NCBI RefSeq assembly: GCF_004297125.1
Contig: NZ_SCVD01000023.1
Location: 1-64,000, forward strand
Length of the DNA: 64,000 nt
Origin: Phenylobacterium sp.
GTDB taxonomy: Bacteria; Pseudomonadota; Alphaproteobacteria; Caulobacterales; Caulobacteraceae
Reading direction: 5' to 3'
Shown here one piece after another: positions 8,722-17,613 of this stretch; positions within the stretch are counted from its first letter, which is position 1; every line of letters starts with the position of its first letter. The position numbers and the translations under genes are program-made. The notes beneath the pieces were generated by a model, which did not search any database, was not told where the DNA came from, and saw nothing but the letters and a program-made list of their open reading frames with translations.

Positions 8722-11700
8722 ATGCGCCACCAGGAAGTGACGCTCGACGACAAATTTCTGCTCACGGATGGCCGGGTGTTCATCACCGGCGTCCAGACGC
8801 TGCTCCGTGTTCTGATCGATCAGCACCGGCTGGATCGCGCGGCCGGGCTCAACACGGCGGGATTCGTTTCGGGTTATCGCGGCTCGCCTCTGGGCGGCCT
8901 CGACCAGCAGGCCGCGCGAGCGGGGAAATACCTGAAGACCGCCGAGGTGGTGTTCAAGGAAGGCCTGAACGAGGACCTCGCCGCCACAGCCGTCTGGGGC
9001 AGCCAGCAGGCCAATCTGTTCCCGGGCGCCCGCTACGACGGCGTTTTCGGCATGTGGTACGGCAAGGCGCCCGGCGTCGACCGCACCGGCGACGTCTTCA
9101 AGCACGCGAACTTCGCCGGCGTCCACGCCAAGGGCGGCGTGCTGGCGGTGGCCGGCGACGACCACAACTGCAAGTCCTCCACCCTGCCGTCGCAGTCGGA
9201 ATACGCCTTCCAGGACTTCGAGATGCCGGTGCTGTCGCCGGCCGACGTGCAGGAGGTGCTGGATTACGGCCTGCTGGGCTACGCCCTGTCGCGCTTCTCC
9301 GGCCTCTGGGTTGGCATGATCGCGCTGGCCGACACCATGGACTCCGGCGCGACCATCGACGTCTCGCTCGCGCGCCATAAGTTCACCACGCCCGAGAACT
9401 TCCGCCTGCCGGCGGGCGGACTCGGAATCCGCCTGAAGGACCAGCCGCTCGACAAGGAACGGCGCCTGCGGACCCAGAAGATCCCCGCCGCCCTGGCCTT
9501 CGCTCGCGCCAACCGCATCGACCGGATCATGCTGGGCGCCGCCCGGCCGCGCCTGGGCATCGTCTGCCAGGGCCAAGCCTACAAGGACGTGATCGAGGCC
9601 TTCGCCGCCATGGGCATTTCCCAGGCCGAGGCCGCGTCGCTGGGCGTCGCCATCTACAAGGTCGGCATGCCCTGGCCCTTGGAGCCAGTCGGGTTGCGCG
9701 GGTTCGCGGCCGGTCTCGAGACCATGATGGTCATCGAGCACAAGCGCCCGCTGATCGAGGTCCAGGCCCGCGCGGCGCTTTACGACCTGCCCGCGCACGC
9801 CCGGCCGACGATCATCGGCAAGACCGACGAGAAGGGCGCGCCGCTGCTCTCGGAGCTGACGTCGCTGTCGGTCGCCGAGATCGCGCTGGCCATCGCCGAC
9901 CGCCTGCCCGCCGGCCCGCACATGGACCGGGTGTACGACTACCTGAACCGGGTCTCGGCCGCCTCGATGGCCGCGGTCACGCTCTCCAGCGACCAGCAGC
10001 GCAAGCCGTTCTTCTGCTCGGGCTGCCCGCACAACACCTCGACCCGACTGCCGGAAGGCTCCCGCGCCCTGGCCGGCATCGGCTGCCACTACATGGCCAG
10101 CTTCAACGACCCCTCCACCGACCTGAACAGCCACATGGGCGGCGAGGGCCTGAGCTGGGTGGGCGCCTCGCCCTTCACCGATGAGAAGCACGTCTTCGTC
10201 AACCTGGGGGACGGCACCTACAATCACTCCGGTTCGCTCGCGATCCGCGCCGCCGTCGCGGCCGGGGCGAACATGACCTACAAGCTGCTGTTCAACGACG
10301 CCGTCGCCATGACCGGCGGCCAGGCGGCCGAGAGCGGCTTCACCGTACCGCAGATCACCCGCCAGCTCGCCGCCGAGGGCGTGCCGAAGGTGGTGGTCGT
10401 GGCCGCCGAGCCCGAGCGCTACCAGACGGTCACCGACCTGGCCCCCGGGGTCGAGGTGCGCCCGCGCATCGAGCTGATGAAGGTCCAGCGCGAGCTGCGC
10501 GACACCCCCGGCGTGAGCGTCCTGATCTACGACCAGGTCTGCGCCACCGAGAAGCGCCGCCGGCGCAAGCGCGGCAAGATGGCCGCCGCGCCGATGCGGG
10601 TCATGATCAATCCGCTTGTTTGTGAGGGCTGCGGCGATTGCTCGGTGAAGTCCAACTGCGTCTCTGTCGAGCCGCTGAACACCGAGTTCGGCCGCAAGCG
10701 GAAGATCAACCAGTCCAGCTGCAACCAGGACTATTCGTGCCTGGACGGCTTCTGCCCGTCCTTCATCACCCTGGAGGGCGCCGAGAACGCGCACCACGAG
10801 GCCGGCCCGGCGCTGACCGCCGACTCCACGCCGCTGCCGACCTTCCAGGAACTGAAGGGCGTCCAGAACATCGTCTTCACCGGCGTCGGCGGCACGGGCG
10901 TGACGACCGTCGCCTCGATCCTGGCCATGGCCGCCCACGTCGATGGCCGCGCCGCCTCGGTGGTCGACATGACCGGCTTGGCCCAGAAGGGCGGGGCGGT
11001 GTTCAGCCACGTCCGCATCGGCGAGACCGAGACCACGACGATCGGCGGCCGCGTCCCCGCCGCCAGCGCCAACGTCCTGATCGCCTGCGACCTGCTGTCG
11101 GCCGCCGGCCCGGACGCCCTGGCGCTCTACGCCAAGGACCGCACCGTCGCGGTCGGCAACGCCGACTTCGCGCCCACCGCCGACTTCGTGACGGACCGCG
11201 ATGTGCGTTTCGACGCCGACGAGCAGGGCAAGCGGATCGCGGCGGCCACCCAGACCTATGACGCCGCCCCGGCCAGCCACCTGGCGGAAACCAACCTGGG
11301 CGACGCCATCTACGCCAACATGATCATGCTGGGCTTCGCCTGGCAGAAGGGCGTGGTGCCGGTCTCCAGCCGCGCGCTCTACCGGTCCATCCGGCTGAAC
11401 GGCGTGGAAGTCGAGGCCAACCTCCAGGCCTTCGAGCTCGGTCGTAAGGCGGCCTTTGACCCCACCGCCCGCGGCAAGCGCGAGGACGACGTCCCGACGC
11501 CCGAGACCATGCCGCTGGACGAGCTGATCGCCCACCGCGCGCGCGAGCTGACGGCCTACCAGAACAAGGCCTACGCCGACCACTACGTGGCCAGGGTGGA
11601 GCGCGTGCGCGCCGCCGAAGCGCCGCTGGGCTCGACTGCCCTGACCCGCGCCGTGGCGGTCAGTCTCTACAAGCTGATGGCCTACAAGGACGAGTACGAG

Positions 11701-12162
11701 GTCGCGCGCCTCTACTCCGACGGCCGCTTCGCCAAGTATCGCGCGGAGAGCTTCAAGGGCGGCAAGGCCAAGGTGTGGCTCAGCCCACCGATCCTCGCCC
11801 GCAAAGGGCCGGACGGGAAGCCGGTGAAAATGGCCTTCTCGCCCTGGATGCTGGACTTGGCGTTCCCGACGCTGGCCAAGCTGAAGGGCCTGCGCGGCTC
11901 GGCCCTCGACATCTTCGGCATGACCGCCGAGCGCAGGATGGAGCGCGGCCTGATCGCCGACTTCGAAGCCGACCTCGACCGCCTGCTGGCGGGCCTCAAC
12001 AAGGACCGCCTCCACCTCGCCGCCCAGATCGCCGCCGTCCCGCAGAAGATCCGCGGCTATGGCCACGTGAAGGACGCGTCGGTGGGACCGGCGAAGGCTG
12101 AGGCGAAACGGCTGTGGGGCGAGTGGGAGAAGGTCGGGGCGAAGGAAGCGGTGGGAGTTTAG
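8722..12162 (+). CDS. Indolepyruvate:ferredoxin oxidoreductase, fused alpha/beta chain
   Basis: Large 1146-aa thiamine-diphosphate enzyme that oxidatively decarboxylates aryl-pyruvates (from Trp, Phe, Tyr) to aryl-acetyl-CoA with reduction of ferredoxin. N-terminal pyrimidine-binding region (GFVSGYRGSPLGGLD, residues about 48-62), a C-SGCPHN cysteine motif in the middle, the TPP-binding region (LGDGTYNHSGSLA), then a ferredoxin-like stretch NPLVCEGCGDC with further Cys residues and a C-terminal gamma domain (VFTGVGGTGVTT). The fused form is usual in proteobacteria. The Lrp-type regulator is divergent. The end overlaps the DUF1963 gene by 4 bp through shared stop codons. Confidence 0.92.
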   Translation: MRHQEVTLDDKFLLTDGRVFITGVQTLLRVLIDQHRLDRAAGLNTAGFVSGYRGSPLGGLDQQAARAGKYLKTAEVVFKEGLNEDLAATAVWGSQQANLFPGARYDGVFGMWYGKAPGVDRTGDVFKHANFAGVHAKGGVLAVAGDDHNCKSSTLPSQSEYAFQDFEMPVLSPADVQEVLDYGLLGYALSRFSGLWVGMIALADTMDSGATIDVSLARHKFTTPENFRLPAGGLGIRLKDQPLDKERRLRTQKIPAALAFARANRIDRIMLGAARPRLGIVCQGQAYKDVIEAFAAMGISQAEAASLGVAIYKVGMPWPLEPVGLRGFAAGLETMMVIEHKRPLIEVQARAALYDLPAHARPTIIGKTDEKGAPLLSELTSLSVAEIALAIADRLPAGPHMDRVYDYLNRVSAASMAAVTLSSDQQRKPFFCSGCPHNTSTRLPEGSRALAGIGCHYMASFNDPSTDLNSHMGGEGLSWVGASPFTDEKHVFVNLGDGTYNHSGSLAIRAAVAAGANMTYKLLFNDAVAMTGGQAAESGFTVPQITRQLAAEGVPKVVVVAAEPERYQTVTDLAPGVEVRPRIELMKVQRELRDTPGVSVLIYDQVCATEKRRRRKRGKMAAAPMRVMINPLVCEGCGDCSVKSNCVSVEPLNTEFGRKRKINQSSCNQDYSCLDGFCPSFITLEGAENAHHEAGPALTADSTPLPTFQELKGVQNIVFTGVGGTGVTTVASILAMAAHVDGRAASVVDMTGLAQKGGAVFSHVRIGETETTTIGGRVPAASANVLIACDLLSAAGPDALALYAKDRTVAVGNADFAPTADFVTDRDVRFDADEQGKRIAAATQTYDAAPASHLAETNLGDAIYANMIMLGFAWQKGVVPVSSRALYRSIRLNGVEVEANLQAFELGRKAAFDPTARGKREDDVPTPETMPLDELIAHRARELTAYQNKAYADHYVARVERVRAAEAPLGSTALTRAVAVSLYKLMAYKDEYEVARLYSDGRFAKYRAESFKGGKAKVWLSPPILARKGPDGKPVKMAFSPWMLDLAFPTLAKLKGLRGSALDIFGMTAERRMERGLIADFEADLDRLLAGLNKDRLHLAAQIAAVPQKIRGYGHVKDASVGPAKAEAKRLWGEWEKVGAKEAVGV

Positions 12163-13106
12163 TAGGTCTGCGAAATCGTCACTGTCCGCGAGAAATCACC
12201 TGCTAGGGCGTCCTTCTCGCGGATGAAGACATAGAGCCGGCCGCCGTCGCCCCAGTTCATCTTCAGCGCCGGATCGGAATCGACTTGCAGCAACAGCCGC
12301 CACTGCTTCGAGGCGCGCTCGATGGGTGGGGTGATTTCTGTGCCCTCGTACTCTGGCGGCAAGCCGCGACGCATCAGTTCGCACGAGATGGCCATTTGCT
12401 CATCCTGGATCTCGGACGGATAGCCGCCAATGCGATGTTGGAGTTCGTCGCCGAATGGCGCGTCGGGCGCTTCGGCGAGTGCGTCGAGCTCTTCCTCACT
12501 GAGATCAAGCTCGGACAGGTCGATCCCCAACCAGTCCAGACTCGGGAGTGAGGTGTAGCTCACGAACGCGATGCGCCGCTCCGGGAAGGCGGCGGCTAAG
12601 CGTCTGTCTGCACGTCCGCCGATACGGGGTGGAGGCGCGACCGCCGGGCCAAACGGCTCATCGACGCTGATCACGCGAACCAAGTCGGCAAACCCGTACC
12701 GCATTTCATCGACAAATGCGTAGAGGCGCCCGGTGAACGGAAGCCATTCCGGTCCGCCGCAACTGCGGACCGCAGCGAGGTCGATCTGTGCCACGAAGGT
12801 CCGAGGCCGCCCGCCGTCGTCAGGCCACGCAAGGTTGGGGGGTAATTCCGGATTGCCGCCAACCTTCGAGAACGCGGGCTCTTTCGCTGGCGCCAGCACC
12901 AGAGTCGGCCGCGCCATGCGCATCATCTTGGCCTTGATTCGAGGCGCGTCCGATGAAAGCCGAGGGCCTGCGTTGCGCTGCTTGCGAAGATATACCCAGT
13001 GCTGCACGAGGGCGACGAGGACCACGACCGCGACCGTGGCGAGAAGATAGAGAAGGCCCGCGCCTAAGCTGATCGCTGCTGCGCGAACAAGTTCGAGATG
13101 TCCCAT
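12159..13106 (-). CDS. Membrane-anchored DUF1963 (YwqG-like) protein
   Basis: The protein is 315 aa: one N-terminal membrane segment (about residues 11-36) then a basic linker (YLRKQRNAG) and a DUF1963 domain, recognised by SKVGGNPELPP, FVAQIDL, LYAFVD and the C-terminal HRIGGYPSEIQ...LLLQVDSD...MNWGDGGRLYVFI pattern. DUF1963 proteins have no established biochemical role. Codon use is less GC-biased than its neighbours, hinting at a gene acquired more recently. Confidence 0.82.
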   Translation of the reverse strand: MGHLELVRAAAISLGAGLLYLLATVAVVVLVALVQHWVYLRKQRNAGPRLSSDAPRIKAKMMRMARPTLVLAPAKEPAFSKVGGNPELPPNLAWPDDGGRPRTFVAQIDLAAVRSCGGPEWLPFTGRLYAFVDEMRYGFADLVRVISVDEPFGPAVAPPPRIGGRADRRLAAAFPERRIAFVSYTSLPSLDWLGIDLSELDLSEEELDALAEAPDAPFGDELQHRIGGYPSEIQDEQMAISCELMRRGLPPEYEGTEITPPIERASKQWRLLLQVDSDPALKMNWGDGGRLYVFIREKDALAGDFSRTVTISQTY

Positions 13107-13186
13107 CCGCCAATCGACCGCCTAAAGCCACGCTTGCAGGACACCCCGCGAACGAAAGGTTCGTCAAGAACAAATATAGAACTTCG

Positions 13187-13675
13187 CTAGGCCTTCGATG
13201 CGCTCACCTCGATCGTGACACCCCCCGGCCCCTCCACCACCTTCAATCCCGACCGTGGATCGATCTCGCCCAGATCGATGTCCGCCTTGGGCGTGATCAC
13301 CCACGTCCGCCGACCGGCCACCGCCAGCACCAGCTTGCCCTTGCCCCAGTGCTCCGTGGCGAAGGCCTTGAGCGCCGCGTACATCGGGTTCCTGCGCCAG
13401 GCCTGGGGGTTGGCCGCGTCGCAGCGGGCGATGAGCCAGAGGCCTTGCGGGTCCTGGTCCAGGACCACCTTGGTCTGGTCCGGGCGGAAGCGGTGGGGCA
13501 TCTCTGGGTCCATCAGCCAGACGCATTCGAAGGTGCGGCAGCTGTGCGGGCGGGTCTCGTAGATCCCGCAGCCGGCGCCGGGCCTGGCATGGACGCACAG
13601 CTTGCCCATCGGCTTGGCCAGTTCCTCGACCGCCAGCACCCGGCAGCACTGGGTGCACGGGCCGCAGGACTTCAC
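13187..13675 (-). CDS. YkgJ-family cysteine-cluster protein
   Basis: A 162-aa protein starting at the GTG at 13675. The N-terminal cysteine cluster C-x2-C-x2-CC (KSCGPCTQCCRV), with later Cys residues in LCVH, GCGIYETRPHSCRTFEC, is the zinc/iron-chelating domain of YkgJ/Flagellin-N-methylase (FliB)-like proteins. The GTG overlaps the TGA of the upstream methyltransferase gene (GTGA), so the two are translationally coupled. The pairing suggests a joint role, perhaps in protein modification, but no partner is visible. Confidence 0.82.
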   Translation of the reverse strand: MKSCGPCTQCCRVLAVEELAKPMGKLCVHARPGAGCGIYETRPHSCRTFECVWLMDPEMPHRFRPDQTKVVLDQDPQGLWLIARCDAANPQAWRRNPMYAALKAFATEHWGKGKLVLAVAGRRTWVITPKADIDLGEIDPRSGLKVVEGPGGVTIEVSASKA

Positions 13676-14343
13676 CGGACCACGCCCACCCAGATCACGT
13701 GCTTCGGGCCCTTGCCGGAGGGGCTGGCGCCGACCTTGTGCTCGGTGACGGTGAAGCCGGCATGAGCGAACCGGCGGGCGAACTTGTCGTCGTGGGCGGC
13801 CGACCAGATCGCCACGACGCCGCCGGGCTTGGTCGCGCGCTTCAGGTTGGTGAGGCCGTGCAGGGAATAGAGGCTGTCGTTGGCGTCGCGGTTCAGGCCG
13901 TCGGGGCCGTTGTCGACGTCCATCAGGATCAGGTCGTATGGCGGCTTGGCCTCGGCCAGCCGGTCGGCCACGTCGCCCTGGACGATCCTGGCGCGGGGGT
14001 CGGAGAGGCTGTCGCCGTAGAGCGGAGCGAGGTGACTGCCGGCCCAGGCGATCACCTCGGGCACCAGCTCGGCCACCACGATCCGGCCGTCCTTCGGCAG
14101 GTCGGCCAGGGCCGCGCGCAGGGTGAAGCCCATGCCCAGCCCGCCGATCAGGATGCGCGGCGCCCGGCGCTGGGCCGCCTTGGCCCAGGCCAGCTTGAAC
14201 AGCGCCACCTCGGAGCCGTAGAGGCGGCTGTTCATCAGCTCGATATTGCCGGACATGATCGAATAGTCCTGGCCGCGCTGCATGAGCTTCAGCTCGCCGC
14301 CGCCGGGGATCTGGGCCGTGTCCAGGTGGATCCAGGGATTCAT
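13672..14343 (-). CDS. Spermidine synthase-like SAM-dependent protein
   Basis: The 223-aa protein has a Rossmann fold of the spermidine synthase/methyltransferase type: ILIGGLGMGFTLRAAL (SAM loop, about residues 65-80), VVAELVPEVIAWA, and YDLILMDVDNGPDGL. The strict spermidine synthase catalytic context is not obvious, so it is probably a methyltransferase or a non-canonical family member. It is coupled to the YkgJ-family gene by a 4-bp overlap and is the first gene of that pair. Confidence 0.78.
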   Translation of the reverse strand: MNPWIHLDTAQIPGGGELKLMQRGQDYSIMSGNIELMNSRLYGSEVALFKLAWAKAAQRRAPRILIGGLGMGFTLRAALADLPKDGRIVVAELVPEVIAWAGSHLAPLYGDSLSDPRARIVQGDVADRLAEAKPPYDLILMDVDNGPDGLNRDANDSLYSLHGLTNLKRATKPGGVVAIWSAAHDDKFARRFAHAGFTVTEHKVGASPSGKGPKHVIWVGVVR

Positions 14344-14460
14344 CGTCGCTCCGTGATGGACCTCTCCATACAGCCCTTCGCTGTCGCCACGTCATCCGCT
14401 TTAGGGTTGGCTGGACAGCGCGTCGTCTCAAGTTCGGCGGCGCGAGCAGGAGGATTTCCC

Positions 14461-15669
14461 ATGGCCGACTTCGGCGGCGACACCGATCTCGAGGCCTTCC
14501 GCGGCGAGGCGAAGACCTGGCTGGAGGCCAACTTCCCGCCGGCCCTGAAGGGCAAGTCCAGCCTGGGGACCGCCGAGGTCCGCGTGAACGACCCCGACCT
14601 GGCCAAGTGGCGCAAGGCCATGGGCGAGAAGGGCTGGGGCACGCCGACCTGGCCGAAGGAGTACGGCGGTGGTGGGCTATCGCCCCAGCAGGCCCGTGTG
14701 CTCCTCCAGGAGATGACCAGGATCGGCGCCTTCAATCCGCTGATGTTCGGCATGGGCGTGACGATGATCGGCCCGACGATCATGGACTACGGCACCGAGG
14801 CGCAGAAGCAGAAGCACCTGCCGCCGATCGTGCGCGGCGAGGTCCAGTGGTGCGTCGGCTACTCCGAGCCCAACGCCGGCTCGGACCTGGCCAGCCTGCA
14901 GACCAAGGCCGTGGACAACGGCGACGGCTGGACCATCAACGGCCAGAAGACGTGGACCAGCGGGGCGCAGTATTCCGACTGGTGCGGCTGCCTGGTGCGC
15001 ACCGACCCCTCGGCCAAGAAGCACGAGGGCATCTCCTTCATGCTGATCGACATGCATCAGCCGGGGATCGAGACCCGGCCGATCGCCCTGATCGCTGGGG
15101 CCTCACCCTTCTGCGAGACCTTCTTCACCGACGCCAAGGCGCCGCGCGACGCGCTGCTGGGCCAGCTCAACGTGGGCTGGACGGTGGGCAAGCGCCTGCT
15201 GCAGCACGAGCGGGCCAGCCAGACCGGCGCCTCCACCGGCGGACGGCCGCCGCCGCCGGTGTCCGACATCGCGAAACAGTACGTCGGCCTGGATGAGCAG
15301 GGCCGGATCGCCGACGCCGACCTGCGGACGCGGGTGGTGAAGCACCAGATGGACGCCAAGGTCCACGGCCTGACCCTGGCCCGCGCCATGGCCGAGGCGA
15401 AGGGTAACAACAGCCCGGGCAACGCCGCCTCCGTGCTGAAGAACTCCGCGACCCATGTGGCCCAGACCCGCGCCGAACTGACCCTGGAGATCATGGGCCA
15501 CCAGGGCCTGGGCTGGGAGGGCGCCGACTTCAAGCCGGAGGAGCTGGAGACCGTGCGCGGCTGGCTGTTCGGCAAGGCGATGTCGATCTACGGCGGCTCG
15601 TCCGAGATCCAGAACAACATCGTCTCCAAGCGGATCCTGGGGCTGCCGGACACGACCCAGTCGGCCTGA
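14461..15669 (+). CDS. Acyl-CoA dehydrogenase
   Basis: FAD enzyme of 402 aa that introduces an alpha-beta double bond into acyl-CoA. The start at 14461 has a GCAGGAGGA ribosome site. N-terminal helical domain, then YSEPNAGSDLASLQTKA and INGQKTWTSGAQ of the middle beta domain, and the C-terminal IYGGSSEIQNNIVSKRILGLP that contacts FAD. The sequence pattern resembles the FadE/large-substrate group rather than short-chain enzymes; the substrate is not predictable. No partner beta-oxidation genes adjoin it. Confidence 0.9.
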   Translation: MADFGGDTDLEAFRGEAKTWLEANFPPALKGKSSLGTAEVRVNDPDLAKWRKAMGEKGWGTPTWPKEYGGGGLSPQQARVLLQEMTRIGAFNPLMFGMGVTMIGPTIMDYGTEAQKQKHLPPIVRGEVQWCVGYSEPNAGSDLASLQTKAVDNGDGWTINGQKTWTSGAQYSDWCGCLVRTDPSAKKHEGISFMLIDMHQPGIETRPIALIAGASPFCETFFTDAKAPRDALLGQLNVGWTVGKRLLQHERASQTGASTGGRPPPPVSDIAKQYVGLDEQGRIADADLRTRVVKHQMDAKVHGLTLARAMAEAKGNNSPGNAASVLKNSATHVAQTRAELTLEIMGHQGLGWEGADFKPEELETVRGWLFGKAMSIYGGSSEIQNNIVSKRILGLPDTTQSA

Positions 15670-15676
15670 GGGCGGC

Positions 15677-16096
15677 TCAGGTCTGGGTGATCGCCCGGCA
15701 GGCGAAGGCCATGCGCACGGCGCCCACCGACTCGGGCGCCGGCGCCGCCCAGGGCGTGACCATGAACTTCGGCGAGCGCCAGGCGCGGCCCGCGAGGTTC
15801 GGCTTGTCGTGGTAGATCTCGTCGACCACCCGCGACAGTCCCTTGCGGCAGTCGAACTCGCCCAGGCTCTCGACCGAGCGGAAAGCGAAGCCGTCGCGCT
15901 GAAGCGACTTGTCCGAGTCATAGGCCGTCCAGGCCTTGCGCACGCCGTCGTCGCCGTGGGCGTGATGGCGCATGTAGACCCACGTGTCGTCGCTGGCGGT
16001 GACCAGGGTCCAGCCCGCCTTTTCCAGCCCGAACGGCGCGGCGGCGGCCGGGGCGGCGGCGAGTATCGACAGGGTAAGGGCGAGGGCGGAACGCAT
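15677..16096 (-). CDS. Exported protein of unknown function
   Basis: The 139-aa protein has a clear signal peptide (MRSALALTLSILAAAPAAAA, cleavage near residue 20). The mature part is about 119 residues with two Cys (in FDCRK and FACRA) that could form a periplasmic disulfide, and contains WTLVTASDDTWVYM near its start. No known domain recognised. It converges on the acyl-CoA dehydrogenase gene with a 7-bp gap. Confidence 0.7.
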   Translation of the reverse strand: MRSALALTLSILAAAPAAAAPFGLEKAGWTLVTASDDTWVYMRHHAHGDDGVRKAWTAYDSDKSLQRDGFAFRSVESLGEFDCRKGLSRVVDEIYHDKPNLAGRAWRSPKFMVTPWAAPAPESVGAVRMAFACRAITQT

Positions 16097-16252
16097 GGCG
16101 GCAACAACGCCCTGAACGCGGCCGGGTGTCTAGCCGCCTGGCGCGCCCGACCGCTGGTCGCGCGCCACAACGCGTTTGACGAGCCCGCAATCCCTGCCCG
16201 CGCGCCTTGTGATAGCCGACGGGCCAAGGCCGCCGAGTTGGGGTTGCTGCCC

Positions 16253-17278
16253 GTGATCGAGTCCGAAGACCTGCGTATCCGCCAGCTCGTCGAGGCGATG
16301 GAGCCCGGCCCCTTCCGCGCGATGCTGCAGGCCGCCCTGCAGCACGAGGCGCAGGGCGAGACCCGCGCCGCCGCCGCCACCTATCGCACCGCCCTGCAGT
16401 CGATCCCCCGGTTCCTGTCGCCGTCGGTGCGGCCCGCGCTGGACCACGCCAAGGCGGTGGTCGACGCCAACGACGCGGAGCTGGCCGAGTTCCTGGAAGC
16501 GCGGTTGGCGGGATTCCGATCGCGCCACGCCGGGGCCCGCCTGGACCGGGTAGAGCAGTCGAGGGACATCCTGCTGCGCCGGCGTCGCGTCTACCGCCCC
16601 TCGCCCAGCTTCATGTATGTGCCGCAGCTCCCGGCCATGGAATTCTACGACCGTGACCTGTTCCCCTGGCTGGACACGCTGGAAGCCGCGACGGCGGACA
16701 TCCAGGCCGAGCTGACGCAGGTCCTGGCCGGCGGAGCCGAGGTGCTCGAACCCTACGTCGCTATCGACGGCACGCCACAACCGCGGTGGCGGGAGCTGGC
16801 CAATTCGCGGCGCTGGGGGGTCTTCTACCTCTGGCGCGCCGGCGTGCCAGTCGAGGAGAACCTGGCTCGCTGCCCCAGGACCGCCAGGGCGCTGGAGGCC
16901 TGGCCGCAGTGCCGCCTGGAGGGCACCGGGCCGACCGCGGTGTTCTCGATCCTGGACGCCAAGACCCGCATCCCGCCGCACGTCGGGGTCAACAACGCCC
17001 GGCTGATCGTCCATGTGCCGCTGGTCGTGCCGTCCGGCTGCGGTTTCCGCGTCGGCGCCGAGCAGCGGTCGTGGGAGCCCGGGAAGGCCTTCGTCTTCGA
17101 CGACACCATCGAGCATGAGGCCTGGAACGACAGCGACCAGCCCCGCGCCGTCCTGATCCTGGACTGCTGGAACCCGTTCCTCAGCGAGCCCGAGCGCGAG
17201 ATGGTCACCGCCCTCACCGCAGGCGTCAGCGACTACTATGGCGACCTGCCCGCCTACGCCCGCGGCGCCGAAGGCTGA
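16253..17278 (+). CDS. Aspartyl/asparaginyl beta-hydroxylase-like protein
   Basis: About 341 aa from the GTG at 16253 (a TTG at 16238 is also possible). The N-terminal 90 residues are helical and TPR-like (LQHEAQGETRAAAATYRTAL). The C-terminal domain carries the cupin/2-oxoglutarate oxygenase features of the Asp/Asn beta-hydroxylase family: SILDAKTRIPPHVGVNNARLIVHVPLV with the metal His, then GKAFVFDDTIEHEAWN with the second His. Members hydroxylate peptides or lipid A acyl chains (LpxO); a lipid or protein target here is unknown. Confidence 0.85.
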   Translation: MIESEDLRIRQLVEAMEPGPFRAMLQAALQHEAQGETRAAAATYRTALQSIPRFLSPSVRPALDHAKAVVDANDAELAEFLEARLAGFRSRHAGARLDRVEQSRDILLRRRRVYRPSPSFMYVPQLPAMEFYDRDLFPWLDTLEAATADIQAELTQVLAGGAEVLEPYVAIDGTPQPRWRELANSRRWGVFYLWRAGVPVEENLARCPRTARALEAWPQCRLEGTGPTAVFSILDAKTRIPPHVGVNNARLIVHVPLVVPSGCGFRVGAEQRSWEPGKAFVFDDTIEHEAWNDSDQPRAVLILDCWNPFLSEPEREMVTALTAGVSDYYGDLPAYARGAEG

Positions 17279-17280
17279 CC

Positions 17281-17316
17281 GGACCTGAACCGAACCTAAA
17301 CGCAGGCCTCAGGTCC
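17281..17316 (+). terminator. Weak hairpin after the beta-hydroxylase gene
   Basis: GGACCTGA (17281-17288) pairs with TCAGGTCC (17309-17316) around a 20-nt loop, directly after the stop codon at 17278. There is no U-tract, so termination activity is uncertain. Confidence 0.25.
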
Positions 17317-17387
17317 GCCTCAACCGGGATGGCGCAAACCTTGCTGCAAGCCGCACAGACGCGGATGCAAAGCCTCAAGGTGACGCC

Positions 17388-17603
17388 ATGGCGACCTCTC
17401 ACGCCATCGACTGGGTTCTTCTCGATCACACCGCCGACCGCCCGGTCGACATCGGCGACGTCGTCTCGGTGGACGCGGGCGGGATGCCGATCTACCGCGT
17501 GCTGGGCCTGGAAGGCCGCGCGGTCCGGGTTGACGACGAACGGCACAGGGACGCCCAGGTGATCCCGCTGGACCGCTTCCGCTGGCGCGGCGGGACCCAC
17601 TGA
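17388..17603 (+). CDS. Small hypothetical protein, 71 aa
   Basis: The ATG at 17388 follows an AAGGTG ribosome site. The sequence has a compact beta-rich look: DIGDVVSVDAGGMPIYRVLGLEGRAVRVDDE. There is no signal or membrane segment. It lies alone between the beta-hydroxylase and the convergent serine hydrolase. Family not recognised, although this kind of short barrel-like protein is common in Caulobacterales. Confidence 0.6.
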   Translation: MATSHAIDWVLLDHTADRPVDIGDVVSVDAGGMPIYRVLGLEGRAVRVDDERHRDAQVIPLDRFRWRGGTH

Positions 17604-17613
17604 GCGCCGGTCG

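Noticed and set aside
8671..12066. A 1131-residue open frame antisense to the indolepyruvate:ferredoxin oxidoreductase gene
   Set aside because: High GC at third codon positions removes stops on the opposite strand. Composition is Gly/Arg/Ala/Val/His-rich with no motif, and the sense protein is certain.
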